Shown here: in pieces, positions 43,946-53,042 of the stretch | How the letters are laid out: each line of letters opens with the position of its first letter | How positions within the stretch are numbered: position 1 is the stretch's first letter | Source: Acidobacteriota bacterium | Lineage (GTDB): Bacteria > Acidobacteriota > JAAYUB01 | Length of the DNA stretch: 60,965 nucleotides | Reading direction: 5' to 3' | NCBI GenBank assembly: GCA_018001935.1 | Contig: JAGNHB010000032.1 | Coordinates: forward strand, 1 to 60,965 | Translations under genes and position numbers: made by a program | The notes under the pieces: model-generated | The model's input: the letters and a program-made list of their open reading frames with translations, nothing else | Databases searched by the model: none | Told to the model about the DNA's origin: nothing

Positions 43946-45154
43946 TCAGCGGATGGCCTCGAAGACCTCCCGGATGCGGCCCAGGGCGTCGCTCATCTCC
44001 GGCCGGGTGATGACCAGCGGCGGGGCGAAGCGGATGATGTTGCCGTGGGTCTGCTTGGCCAGGATGCCGGCGTCCTTGAGGGCCAGGCACACGTTCCACG
44101 CCTCGAATCCCTTTTCGAAGACCACGGCGTTGAGCAGGCCCTTCCCGCGCACTTTCACCATTTTCGGGCAGTTGATCTTGCCGGCCTCCTCCCGGAAGAA
44201 CTGGCCGAGGACCCGGGCGTTCTCCGCCAGGTTCTCGATCTCCAGCACGTCCAGGGCCGCCATGGCCACGGCGGAGGCCAGGGGGTTCCCCCCGAAGGTC
44301 GATCCGTGGGTCCCCGGCGTGAAGACGCCCATGACGTCGTGGTTGGCCACCACGGCGGAGACGGGGAAGACCCCGCCGCCCAGGGCCTTCCCCAGGGTCA
44401 TGGCGTCGGGCTTGACGTCCTCGTGGTCCACGGCGAACTTGCGCCCGGTGCGGCAGAAGCCCGTCTGGATCTCGTCGGCGATGAAGAGCACGTTGTGCTT
44501 CGTGCAGATCTGGCGGATGGCCCGGAGGTAGCCCTCGTCGGGCACGTAGACGCCCGCCTCGCCCTGGATCGGCTCGATCAGGACGGCCACGGTGTTCGGG
44601 TTCACCGCGGCCTCGACGGCCGGAGCGTCGTTGTAGGGGACGATCCGGAAGCCCTCGAGGTAGGGGCCGTAGTTGATCCGGGCGTCGGGGTCGGTGGAGA
44701 AGGAGATGATCCCCGTGGTCCGGCCGTGGAAGTTCTCGGCCGCCACGATGATCTCCTGTTTCCCGTTGGCGACCCCTTTCTTTTCCACGCCCCACCGGCG
44801 CGCCATCTTGATGGCGGTCTCCACCGCCTCGGCGCCGGTGTTCATGGGCAGGGCCATCTCGAAGCCGGTGTACTCGCAGAGGCGCTTGAGGAAGGGCCCC
44901 ATCACGTCGTTGTGGAAGGCCCGGGAGGTGAGCGTGCACCGCCCCAGCTGGTCCGTCATGGCCTTGACGATGCGGGGGTGGCGGTGCCCCTGGTTGACGG
45001 CGGAGTAGGCGGAGAGGAAGTCGAAGTATTCGCGCCCCTCGGGGTCTTTCACCTTGACGCCCTCGGCCCAGGAAATCACCACCGGGATGGGGTGGTAGTT
45101 GTGCGCGCCGTAGGTGTTGTCCATGGCGATGATCTCAGGGGTACTCAGTTTCAT
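43946..45154 (-). CDS. rocD: Ornithine aminotransferase
   Basis: A PLP enzyme converting ornithine and 2-oxoglutarate to glutamate semialdehyde and glutamate. It has 402 residues; the ATG at 45154 follows GAGGAGG. Class III aminotransferase features are 'NTGAEAVETAIKMAR', 'FHGRT', 'EPIQGEAGV', 'ADEIQTGFCRTG' and PLP lysine Lys256 in 'TLGKALGGG'. 'NYHPIPVV' and 'FLSAYSAVNQGHRHP' point to ornithine aminotransferase rather than acetylornithine aminotransferase. It is monocistronic, with no arginine-pathway neighbours. Confidence 0.93.
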   Translation of the reverse strand: MKLSTPEIIAMDNTYGAHNYHPIPVVISWAEGVKVKDPEGREYFDFLSAYSAVNQGHRHPRIVKAMTDQLGRCTLTSRAFHNDVMGPFLKRLCEYTGFEMALPMNTGAEAVETAIKMARRWGVEKKGVANGKQEIIVAAENFHGRTTGIISFSTDPDARINYGPYLEGFRIVPYNDAPAVEAAVNPNTVAVLIEPIQGEAGVYVPDEGYLRAIRQICTKHNVLFIADEIQTGFCRTGRKFAVDHEDVKPDAMTLGKALGGGVFPVSAVVANHDVMGVFTPGTHGSTFGGNPLASAVAMAALDVLEIENLAENARVLGQFFREEAGKINCPKMVKVRGKGLLNAVVFEKGFEAWNVCLALKDAGILAKQTHGNIIRFAPPLVITRPEMSDALGRIREVFEAIR

Positions 45155-45366
45155 GAAACGCCTCCTCTTCGGTGTCTTCCGGCCGGACACTCCCGCCGGA
45201 GCCGTCTAACATACACGAAATCCCGCTTCCCCACAACCCCCGGAACACGAAAAAGGGAAAAGCGCCCTCGCCGGCTGCCGCCCCGATGTGCTCGATCACA
45301 ACCACGAACCACACGAACAGGTTCGGAGCGCGAGACCAGGCCCTCATCCGAATCCTGAAATGATGA

Positions 45367-45476
45367 AATTTGACATCCTCGCCAAAAGTACCATCGCCCT
45401 CTGGGCGATGGTTCAGACAAAGGCTTTACATATACTTCCCTTTCGTTCTCCGGCTATTTGCGACCCCATCAAATTG
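45367..45476. repeat. Palindromic element, AAAAAGTC-end family, copy 5 (degenerate)
   Basis: The left end ATTTGACATCCTCGCCAAAA and the inverted right end (ATTTGATGGGGTCGCAAATA) are imperfect inverted repeats. The inner stem ACCATCGCCC/GGGCGATGGT matches copies 1 and 3. It sits in the 630-bp gap before cdd. Confidence 0.65.
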
Positions 45477-45596
45477 ATTGCGACCAGAAGGGGACCGGCC
45501 ACCCTTCGGAGCCCGCTTCTTCATCCAATTTAGTGAAGATTAGTGCAATTAGTGGTTGCATTCCGACCACTCATCTCACTGATTCTCACCAATGGA

Positions 45597-45627
45597 AAGG
45601 CCGACGGGCTTGCAACCCGTCGGCCTT
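45597..45627. repeat. Perfect 12-bp hairpin
   Basis: AAGGCCGACGGG (45597-45608) pairs with CCCGTCGGCCTT (45616-45627) around loop CTTGCAA. There is no T-run, so a repeat or structured element is more likely than a terminator. Confidence 0.6.
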
Positions 45628-45783
45628 GGACTTCAAAGGGTTCAGAGGGATATGTCCGACTCTCGGTCTTCTTCCGTTCTCTCCTGCCCCTTGCCTTCTG
45701 AATTCTGAATTCCACCCGCTCGTTCCCAGCGTTGAATTCCCCGAACCCTCCTGTTCGTGTGGTTCGTGGTTACAAAGTCCCCT

Positions 45784-46170
45784 TCAGGTCAGCAGTCCCG
45801 CGTCGAAGGGGTCGGGGATCAGGTCGAGCATGCGGTACTCCTTCCGGTCTCCCTTCAGGTTGGCCAGGATCACCGGGACATCCCCGCAGAACTCCCAGAT
45901 GATCTGCCGGCAGGCCCCGCAGGGCGGGGTCAGCCGGTCGGTGTCCGCCGTGACGCAGATGGCCTTGAAACGGCGCTCCCCCTCGCTGACGGCCTTGAAG
46001 ATGGCCACCCGCTCGGCGCAGACGGTCAGGCCGTAGGAGGCGTTCTCCACGTTGCACCCGGTGTAGATTTTCCCGCTCTCGGCCAGGAGCGCGGCCCCCA
46101 CCTTGAACCTCGAGAAGGGGGCGAAGGCGTTCTCCCGGGCCTGGAGGGCGATCCGGACCAGTTCGTCCAT
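45784..46170 (-). CDS. cdd: Cytidine deaminase
   Basis: Deaminates cytidine and deoxycytidine to uridine forms in pyrimidine salvage. It has 128 residues and the ATG follows AGGGGGAG. Zinc ligands Cys51 and Cys84/Cys87 and catalytic Glu53 are visible in 'TVCAERVAIF' and 'PPCGACRQ'; 'NVENASYG' is the usual substrate segment. The length is typical of the tetrameric form. It lies 8 nt downstream of punA, so they form one nucleoside-salvage operon. Confidence 0.95.
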   Translation of the reverse strand: MDELVRIALQARENAFAPFSRFKVGAALLAESGKIYTGCNVENASYGLTVCAERVAIFKAVSEGERRFKAICVTADTDRLTPPCGACRQIIWEFCGDVPVILANLKGDRKEYRMLDLIPDPFDAGLLT

Positions 46171-46178
46171 GGCTCCCC

Positions 46179-46991
46179 CTACAGGCGCTCGACGATTCCG
46201 GCCAGGAGCTTGACGAAGTCCCGCTGGACCCGCGCCGTGGTCTCCATGACCTCCTCGTGGCTCAGCTTCTGGTTGAGGATGCCGGCGGCCATGTTGGTGA
46301 TGCAGCTGATGGCCACCACCTTGACGCCCATCTGGTTGGCGGCGATGACCTCGGGCACGGTGGACATGCCCACGGCGTCCGCCCCCAGGGTCCGCAGCAT
46401 GCGGATCTCCGCCGGCGTCTCGTAGGAAGGGCCCTGCAGGCCCACGTAAACCCCTTCCTTGAGGTCCATCCCCTGCCCTTTGGCCACGTCCCGGGCCAGG
46501 GCCCTCAGTTCGGGGTCGTAGGCGAAGGTCATGTCGGGGAACCGGGCCCCGAAGGCCTCCTCGTTCTTTCCTCGCAGCGGGTTGAACCCCATGAGGTTGA
46601 GGTGGTCGGAGATGAGCATGAGGACGCCGGAGGAGAAGTCGACGTTGATGCCGCCGGCGGCGTTGGTGACGACCAGGGACCTCACGCCCAACTGGCGCAG
46701 CACCCGGCACGGGAAGATGACGGACGTCGGGTCGTGCCCCTCGTAGTAGTGCACCCGCCCCTGCATCAGGGCCACCGTCTTCCCCTTCAGTCTGCCCAGG
46801 AAGAGTTTCCCCGCGTGGCCCGCCACGGAACTCACGGGGAAGTTCGGGATGTCGCCGAAGGGGATGACGACCGGGTTTTCGATCTGCTCGGCGAACGCCC
46901 CCAGCCCCGAGCCCAGGATCACCCCGACCTCGCAGGCCGAGGGAAACTTCCCGTGAATGTAATCGACCGCTTCTCTGATTTTCCCGATCAT
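46179..46991 (-). CDS. punA: Purine nucleoside phosphorylase
   Basis: Splits purine nucleosides to base and ribose-1-phosphate. It has 270 residues and starts at MIGKIREAV after GGAGG. Trimeric-type (PNP-I) signatures are 'GVILGSGLGAFAE', 'VAGHAGKLFLG', 'MQGRVHYYEG', 'VVTNAAGGIN', 'GPSYETPAEIRML' and 'GADAVGMSTVPE'. It is the first gene of the punA-cdd pair. Confidence 0.95.
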   Translation of the reverse strand: MIGKIREAVDYIHGKFPSACEVGVILGSGLGAFAEQIENPVVIPFGDIPNFPVSSVAGHAGKLFLGRLKGKTVALMQGRVHYYEGHDPTSVIFPCRVLRQLGVRSLVVTNAAGGINVDFSSGVLMLISDHLNLMGFNPLRGKNEEAFGARFPDMTFAYDPELRALARDVAKGQGMDLKEGVYVGLQGPSYETPAEIRMLRTLGADAVGMSTVPEVIAANQMGVKVVAISCITNMAAGILNQKLSHEEVMETTARVQRDFVKLLAGIVERL

Positions 46992-47084
46992 GGCGCAAAC
47001 CTCCGTCAAGGAATGATGATCTGTAATTACCACACCCGGCGGGCTCCCGCAACAAAAACCTCCGGGGAGCCATACCGGGATGTC

Positions 47085-47215
47085 TCTGGAACAGTCTCTC
47101 GCCAAGGCGCCAAGGCGCAAAGCCTCGCGAAGGGGCCTGGAACCGGTAATACGGATTCTCTCTGCAAGGCTTCGAGACTTTGCGATTTTGCGTGAGACAG
47201 GAATTGACGACATCC
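47085..47215. repeat. CTCGCCAAGGCGCCAAGGCG-type repeat
   Basis: The rhythmic spacer family in two halves: 'CTCTCGCCAAGGCGCCAAGG' at about 47097 and 'GCAAGGCTTCGAGACTTTGC' at about 47165. It occupies the gap between divergent punA and kdsB; no other feature is seen in 46992-47377. Confidence 0.55.
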
Positions 47216-47377
47216 GCCCGTTTTCAGCAAGAACTGCCCGGGAACGGACTTGGCCACCGCTCGAGTACTCCTGATTCCCTCGAAGAGCACTTTTCTGTTT
47301 CCCCTTCCCTCTCCCCGAATGTAAAATCCTCCTGCCGGACGATCAATGCCGGACACCGCTTTCAACGGGAGGCCCCC

Positions 47378-48157
47378 ATGCGCGTACTCGCCGTCATCCC
47401 CGCCCGTCACGCGTCCTCCCGCCTCCCGGGAAAGCCGCTCCTGCCGCTGGCCGGAAAACCCGTCGTCCAGCACGTCTACGAGCGGGTGCGGTCCTGCGCG
47501 CGGGTGGACGCCACGGTCGTCGCCACCGACGACGTCCGGATCCGGGACGCGGTCTGGGCCTTCGGCGGCGAGGTGGTCATGACCGCCCCGGACCACCCCT
47601 CCGGCACCGACCGGGTGGCGGAAGTGGCCCGGGTGCTGCCGGCGGAGATCGTGGTCAACGTACAGGGGGACGAGCCGCTCATCCCGCCGGCCGTGATCGA
47701 GGCCGCCCTGGAGCCGTTCTTCGCTTCGGAAGCGGTCCGGGTCACCACCCTCGCCGCCCCGTTCACCGACGTCGCCGATTTTCTGAACCCCAACTGCGTC
47801 AAGGTGGTGGTGGACACCCGCGGGGACGCCCTCTACTTCTCCCGCCTGCCCATCCCCTACGTGCGCCCCGAGTCGGGGACCCTGACCCTGGCCGCCTACG
47901 GGGAGCGGACCCTCCTGCACCCGCCGTCCCCCCTCCCGGCCCTGCGCCACGGCGGGCTCTACGCCTACCGGAACGCCGACCTGCAGGAACTGGTCCGGGT
48001 CCCGCCCTCGCCCCTCGAGCGGGCCGAGCGGCTGGAACAGCTCCGGATCCTGGAAAACGGCGGGAAGATCCGCGTGGTCACCGTCGACCGCCTGACGCCC
48101 GGCATCGACACCCCCGACGACTACCGGGCCTTGCAAACCCTGCTGGAAACGTCCTGA
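47378..48157 (+). CDS. kdsB: 3-deoxy-manno-octulosonate cytidylyltransferase
   Basis: Activates Kdo with CTP for the LPS inner core. It has 259 residues and the ATG follows GGGAGG. Signatures are 'VIPARHASSRLPGKPLLPLA', 'VVATDD', 'DHPSGTDRVAEVA', 'VVNVQGDEPLIPP', 'YFSRLPIPY', 'HGGLYAYR' and 'TPGIDTPDDYRAL'. It is isolated from other LPS genes. Confidence 0.96.
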   Translation: MRVLAVIPARHASSRLPGKPLLPLAGKPVVQHVYERVRSCARVDATVVATDDVRIRDAVWAFGGEVVMTAPDHPSGTDRVAEVARVLPAEIVVNVQGDEPLIPPAVIEAALEPFFASEAVRVTTLAAPFTDVADFLNPNCVKVVVDTRGDALYFSRLPIPYVRPESGTLTLAAYGERTLLHPPSPLPALRHGGLYAYRNADLQELVRVPPSPLERAERLEQLRILENGGKIRVVTVDRLTPGIDTPDDYRALQTLLETS

Positions 48158-48362
48158 CGATCTTTGGCTTCGTTGTTGTTCCCGCGCGTTTTACATCTCC
48201 TGCGGATGGCGGCGAGGCAGGACTCGGGCAAGCCGGTCTTGCCGTTCTGATTTCCGGGTATGCAGCATGTGATTCCGTGACCCTGCGCCTCTGCGAGACC
48301 GGAATCCGGACGTGTTGCGGGGTCATCACCGGGCCGGGGCCCGCCGGCCCCGGCTTTCCCCC

Positions 48363-48938
48363 TCAGGCCCGGCCCGCGAACTCCCGGGTCTCCGTGTGCA
48401 CCTTGATCTTCTCCCCTTCCTTGATGAACAGGGGGACGCGGACCTCCAGCCCGGTCTCGAGCCGGGCGAGCTTGGTGACGTTGCCGCTGGCCGTGTCGCC
48501 GCGGGTGCCCGGCTCGGTGTGGGTCACCGTCAGTTCCACGTGGGGCGGGAACTGGAGGCCGATGGGGTTGCCGTTGTACTTCTGGACCTGGATGACGAGA
48601 CCTTCCACGATCAGGCCCTCGTCGCCGGCCAGGAGGTCTTCCCCCAGGCTCAGGGTCTCGAAGGTCTCCTGGTCCATGAAGTGGCAGCCTTCGCCGTCGG
48701 CGTAGAGGAAACTCGCGGGGACCATCACGAGGTCGGGTTCCCGGAACTTCTCGCCGGCCCGGAAGGTCTTGTCGAAAACGGCCCGGGTGATCAGGTTGCG
48801 CATTTTTACCCGCACCAGGGTCTGCCCCCCCCGGGCGGTGGGGGTGTTGATCTCGACGTCGAGGCACACGAAGGGGGCGTCCTCGAACTCGAAAAACGTG
48901 CGGCGCTTGAGGTCGATGGCTTCGATCAGGTTGGGCAT
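48363..48938 (-). CDS. Elongation factor P-family protein with Arg at the tip (EF-P/YeiP-like)
   Basis: EF-P proteins rescue ribosomes stalled on proline runs. It has 191 residues with the three-domain length. The N-terminal KOW-like domain carries loop 'INTPTARGGQTLVRVKMRNL': the usual modified Lys34 (KPGKG) is replaced by Arg36 in a TARGG loop, similar to YeiP/EfpL (SPSARGA). The rest fits either subfamily ('EKFREPDLVMVPASFLYADG', 'VTHTEPGTRGDTASG', 'VPLFIKEGEKIKVHTETREF'). No modification enzyme is nearby. Subfamily assignment is uncertain. Confidence 0.88.
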   Translation of the reverse strand: MPNLIEAIDLKRRTFFEFEDAPFVCLDVEINTPTARGGQTLVRVKMRNLITRAVFDKTFRAGEKFREPDLVMVPASFLYADGEGCHFMDQETFETLSLGEDLLAGDEGLIVEGLVIQVQKYNGNPIGLQFPPHVELTVTHTEPGTRGDTASGNVTKLARLETGLEVRVPLFIKEGEKIKVHTETREFAGRA

Positions 48939-49134
48939 GAAAACCTCTCGATGGGATTGGGCTCCCCGGGGAACGTCCCGCCGGGGTGGGGGAGCGGGCG
49001 GGGAGGCGGTCGCGCTCCCCCCGTCCCGGTCAAGGAATAGGGCAAGACGGCCGGGCTGTCAAGACGAAAGTGACCCTTCGTTCCGCCCTCGCCAGCGCAA
49101 GGGCGTGTTTTTCTTTCTGTAGAACCCGGACGAT

Positions 49135-49176
49135 CCGTGTTCATCCGTGTTCATCCGTGTTCATCCGTGGTTCTTT
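49135..49176 (+). repeat. GTTCATCCGT tandem repeat
   Basis: Three 10-bp units of GTTCATCCGT at about 49138-49170, the inverse of CCACGGATGAACACGG. It lies in the 370-bp gap upstream of the M6 protease gene. Confidence 0.7.
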
Positions 49177-49221
49177 TCCGGTCCCGGGCCCCGGGCCGTC
49201 ACGAATTCGTCACCCGGGGAG

Positions 49222-49250
49222 TTGCGGAAGCGCTCGAATTCCGATAGAAT
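49222..49250 (+). promoter_or_regulatory. Candidate promoter of the M6 protease gene
   Basis: TTGCGG (49222-49227), a 17-nt spacer and TAGAAT (49245-49250) lie about 60 bp before the start. Confidence 0.5.
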
Positions 49251-49310
49251 AGACCAAGAGAACAATCCAGGAAACACCGGCCGGAAAGCGGTGCCGGGCG
49301 AGGAGGGATC

Positions 49311-52300
49311 ATGGCGGTTTCGAAAACGCGCGGAACGCGGTTGGGAGCGACGATCGGCGTGGTGGGCGTGGTGGGCCTGCTGGTGCTCGGGACGGGTTTC
49401 GTTCCGGCCCTGGAGCCCCCCGCCCCGGGGATGGCGGCGCAGTACCAGGCCGACGGCACGTGGGCCGGGCGGCTGGCGGAGGCTTACCGGCTCGGCAATC
49501 ACCGTCCGGACGCGGCACGGATGGAACGCCTTCGTTATGACCTGCAGTACCGGTACCTGGAAAACGAGGGGTGGTCCGCGGCGCAGATCCAGTCGGTGCT
49601 GGCGCCGCCCCCGGCCTGGAGCGGCATCCCCACCACGGGCAACGTCAAGGTCCTGGTGCTGCTCATCGCCTTCTCCGACTACGCCCCCATCACCGGGGAC
49701 ACCCAGTCGGCCATCGACTCGCGGATCTTCGGCAGCGGGACCGGCGGTTACCCCCTGGAGAGCCTCAAGAACTACTACCAGCGGGCGTCCTACAGCCAGC
49801 TCACCTTCCAGGGGAACGTCCTGGGGTGGTACACCACGGCCTACGCCCGCTCCGCCGTCACCCAGACCGACACGGGGCGCGAGACGCTGATCAAGGAAGC
49901 CCTCAACTACTACGAAGGGGTGGGGCACGACTTCACCCAGTACGACAACGACGGCGACGGGGCCGTCGACTACTTCGCCGTGATCTGGACCGGCCCCCCG
50001 GGCGCCTGGGCCTCCTTCTGGTGGGGGTACCAAACTTCTTTCTGGGACACTTCCTACACCCTGGACGGCAAGACCCTCGGCAAGTACTCCTGGCAGTGGG
50101 AGTCCTACTACTACCCCTCCGGCGCCTTCTCCCCCCAGGTCCTCATCCACGAGACCGGGCACGCGCTGGGGCTGCCCGACTACTACGACTACGACACCAC
50201 CGTAGGGCCCCAGGGCGGGGTGGGCGGCCTGGACATGATGGACGGCAACTGGGGCGACCACAACGCCTTCAGCAAGTACCTCCTGGGTTGGATCACGCCC
50301 ACGGTCCTGGGCAGCGGGTCCACCACCAAGGCCCTCCGCTCCTCGGGGACCTACGGCGACGCCCTCCTGGTCATGCGGGGGGCTTCCGGCTCGACGCTCT
50401 TCGGCGAGTTCTTCCTGGTCCAGAGCCGGTTCCGGGAGGCCAACGATTCCACCTACCCCGCCGACGGGCTCCTGGTCTGGCACGTGGACGCCACCCTGGA
50501 CGGCAGCGCGTGGGACTACCAGTACGACAACTCGTACACCTCCCACAAGCTGCTCCGCTTGATGGAAGCCGACGGGCTCGAGGAGATCGAGACCGGCGAC
50601 GGCAACGCCGACGCCGGCGACTACTACACCTCCGGCCTCACCTTCGGTTTCGGCACCACGCCGAACAGCGCCGCCTACACGGGGCGGCCCACCGGCATCG
50701 TGGTGGACAACATCGCCAGCGGCACGCTCCAGATGTCGTGCCGGGCCACCCTCTACGCCGTCCCCACCGTCGCCGTAACCAACCCGACCGCCGAGCAGGT
50801 GGTCTCGGGGGTCGTGAACATCCAGGCGACCGTGGGCGAGATCACCAAGGCCCCCGACGTGATCGTGAAGGTCGAAGTCTTCGTCAACGGGGTCTCCCTC
50901 GGCCTGTGCCCCTCCCCGCCCTACCAGCTGCCGTGGGACACCACGCCCCTGCCCGCGGGGGCCTACACCCTCCGGGTCGAGGCGACGAACCACCACGGCG
51001 TCGTGGACTACGACGAGATCACGGTCTACGTCATCCGGTCGAGTGCCCAGGCGCTGGTCATGGACCTGGGCTCCGACAACGGGAGCGGCCGGGCCCTCGC
51101 CAACGCCCTGGCCCACCACAACATCCGGCCCGTCTTCGCCACGTCCGTCGGGGCGATCTCCGCGTCCACCTACCCCCTCGCGTTCCTCTGCCTGGGGTAC
51201 ACCCCCGGAAACTACGTCCTGACGCCCACCGACAGCACTCACCTGGTCAACTACCTCAACGCCGGCGGGCGGCTGTACCTCGAAGGCAGCCCCACCTGGG
51301 CCACCGACCCGCCGCTGCCCGTCCACGGCATGACGGGGATCACGGGCGTCGCCTCCTCCGCCGCCGACCTCGTCCTCATCCAGGCGCCCCAGGGGGTCTT
51401 CACCTCGGGGAACGCCTTCCCCCCGGTCGGGACGCAGGCCGCCGTGAGCCGTCTCCAGGTCACGTCGGGAGTCACCGACGCCGCCGTGATCTGGGCCAAC
51501 ATGTCCCCCTACTACTTCTGCGGGATCGCCCGGAACACGGGCGTCTACCGCACCATCGGCTGCTCGTGCGAGTTCGGCCTGATCCCCCCGCCCCTCCGCG
51601 ACGGGATCATGCGGTCCTACCTCGACTTCCTCCGCCCCCGGACGGCCTTCGACTTCAACTTCAACGTCTACAGTGACATCCTGTGGCACAACACCACGTC
51701 CGGCGCGGTGTCAACCTGGCTGATGAACGCCTCGGGGGTGGCCGGCTCCGTGGGGATCCAGCCCCCGTCCGGACCTTACAGCGATGCGGCCTGGCAGGTG
51801 GTGGGCGTCGGCGACCTCGACGGGGACCGCAAGGGGGACCTCTTCTGGCGGAACACCACGACCGGGGCCATCGTGGTCTGGTTCGTGGACGAGAACGGCT
51901 ACGCCGGGGAACTGAGCGTCGCCACCGTCGACACCACCTGGAGAATCGTGGGCGTGGGGGACGTGGACGGGGACGGCCGGGCCGACATCTACTGGCGCAA
52001 CGACAACCTGGGGACCCTCTCCGTCTGGCTGATGACCCCGTCGGGTTACGCGGGGAGCCTCTTCGTGGGCGGCATCTCGGACCCCCTGTGGCAAGTGGTG
52101 GGGATCGCCGACGTGAACGGGGACGGGCGAAAGGACATCTTCTGGCGGCGGACCGACTCCGGGATCATGTCCGTGTGGCTCTGCGGCAGCAGCGGCATCA
52201 CCTCGGACTTCTCGCCGGGGGCCGTGGGCACGTCCTGGAAGATCGTCGGCTTCGGCGACGCCGACGGCGACAACAAGGAAGACATCTTCTGGCGAAACGA

Positions 52301-52637
52301 CACCTCGGGCACCATGTCCCTGTGGCTCCTCACCGAGGCGGGCCTGAAGCGCGACGTCTTCGTGGGGGGCCTCGGGGACCTGAGCTGGCAGGTGGTGGGG
52401 ATCGGCGACTTCAACGGCGACAACCTGGCGGACGAGTTCTGGCGGAACCAGTCCACGGGGGACATGTCAATCTGGTTCTGCTCGGGGACCGGGATCACCG
52501 GCCAGATGTCCCCGGGTTCGGTGTCCGACATGACCTGGCAGACCCTCAACCACGTCAACCTCAACGCCGGCCTGGCGGGCGGCAAGCCCGGCGCCCCCGG
52601 CAAAGCCCTGCCGCCCTGGGCCCAGGTTATCAGGTAA
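49311..52637 (+). CDS. Secreted M6-type metalloprotease with C-terminal FG-GAP/VCBS-like repeats
   Basis: A 1108-residue protein; the ATG follows GAGGAGGG. The signal peptide lies at about 1-34. The M6 (immune inhibitor A-like) protease domain spans about 90-480: zinc motif 'HETGHALGLPDYYD' with His280/His284, preceded by 'DNDGDGAVDYFAVIW'. A bacterial Ig-like domain lies near 480-580 and an unrecognised domain near 580-770. Five repeats of about 58 residues follow to 1090 ('VVGVGDLDGDRKGDLFWRN' type), with Ca-binding D-x-D-G-D and tryptophans, forming a propeller-like domain. An extracellular protein-degrading role is inferred. It is monocistronic. Confidence 0.9.
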   Translation: MAVSKTRGTRLGATIGVVGVVGLLVLGTGFVPALEPPAPGMAAQYQADGTWAGRLAEAYRLGNHRPDAARMERLRYDLQYRYLENEGWSAAQIQSVLAPPPAWSGIPTTGNVKVLVLLIAFSDYAPITGDTQSAIDSRIFGSGTGGYPLESLKNYYQRASYSQLTFQGNVLGWYTTAYARSAVTQTDTGRETLIKEALNYYEGVGHDFTQYDNDGDGAVDYFAVIWTGPPGAWASFWWGYQTSFWDTSYTLDGKTLGKYSWQWESYYYPSGAFSPQVLIHETGHALGLPDYYDYDTTVGPQGGVGGLDMMDGNWGDHNAFSKYLLGWITPTVLGSGSTTKALRSSGTYGDALLVMRGASGSTLFGEFFLVQSRFREANDSTYPADGLLVWHVDATLDGSAWDYQYDNSYTSHKLLRLMEADGLEEIETGDGNADAGDYYTSGLTFGFGTTPNSAAYTGRPTGIVVDNIASGTLQMSCRATLYAVPTVAVTNPTAEQVVSGVVNIQATVGEITKAPDVIVKVEVFVNGVSLGLCPSPPYQLPWDTTPLPAGAYTLRVEATNHHGVVDYDEITVYVIRSSAQALVMDLGSDNGSGRALANALAHHNIRPVFATSVGAISASTYPLAFLCLGYTPGNYVLTPTDSTHLVNYLNAGGRLYLEGSPTWATDPPLPVHGMTGITGVASSAADLVLIQAPQGVFTSGNAFPPVGTQAAVSRLQVTSGVTDAAVIWANMSPYYFCGIARNTGVYRTIGCSCEFGLIPPPLRDGIMRSYLDFLRPRTAFDFNFNVYSDILWHNTTSGAVSTWLMNASGVAGSVGIQPPSGPYSDAAWQVVGVGDLDGDRKGDLFWRNTTTGAIVVWFVDENGYAGELSVATVDTTWRIVGVGDVDGDGRADIYWRNDNLGTLSVWLMTPSGYAGSLFVGGISDPLWQVVGIADVNGDGRKDIFWRRTDSGIMSVWLCGSSGITSDFSPGAVGTSWKIVGFGDADGDNKEDIFWRNDTSGTMSLWLLTEAGLKRDVFVGGLGDLSWQVVGIGDFNGDNLADEFWRNQSTGDMSIWFCSGTGITGQMSPGSVSDMTWQTLNHVNLNAGLAGGKPGAPGKALPPWAQVIR

Positions 52638-52729
52638 TCCCAGGGCCCGGTGTCCTGGTCGGACAAGCTGCGTCGATGGGGCATGAAGCTCGCCTTGAGA
52701 GTTCCTTCCGGGATATCTCTCTCACAGAG

Positions 52730-52865
52730 GCACGGCGATACGGTGAAGGCGAACGTTCATGGCCCTTGGCCGAATTCGAGGGCTAACCGTTTTCTTTTGC
52801 GAGCTTTGCGCCTTTGCGAGATCAGGGTCCGGACCGACTCTCGCCAAGGCACAAAGCTCGAAAAG
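52730..52865 (+). repeat. 125-bp dispersed repeat, copy 3
   Basis: From 'GTGAAGGCGAACGTTCATGG' to 'CTCGCCAAGGCACAAAGCTC', matching copies at 6430 and 31137. 'CTCTCACAGAGGCACGG' just before it also occurs in the 6551 element. Confidence 0.7.
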
Positions 52866-52955
52866 GACGACCGCATCCGGGTTGGGGAGTGTTGGGCGCC
52901 CGTTGGCTCACAAGACGGGGTCGAATTCGAACCCGCTGATCCTGGAAGGTTCTTC

Positions 52956-52985
52956 TGGAAATAACCCGGCCCGTTTGAGTATAAT
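52956..52985 (+). promoter_or_regulatory. Candidate promoter of the XPB helicase operon
   Basis: TGGAAA (52956-52961), an 18-nt spacer and a perfect TATAAT (52980-52985), 57 bp before the first start codon. Confidence 0.55.
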
Positions 52986-53042
52986 CCCCGTTTCTCGCAG
53001 TCCCTTCCGAGGGGCGCGACAGATCATGAAGCGCAGACCGGC

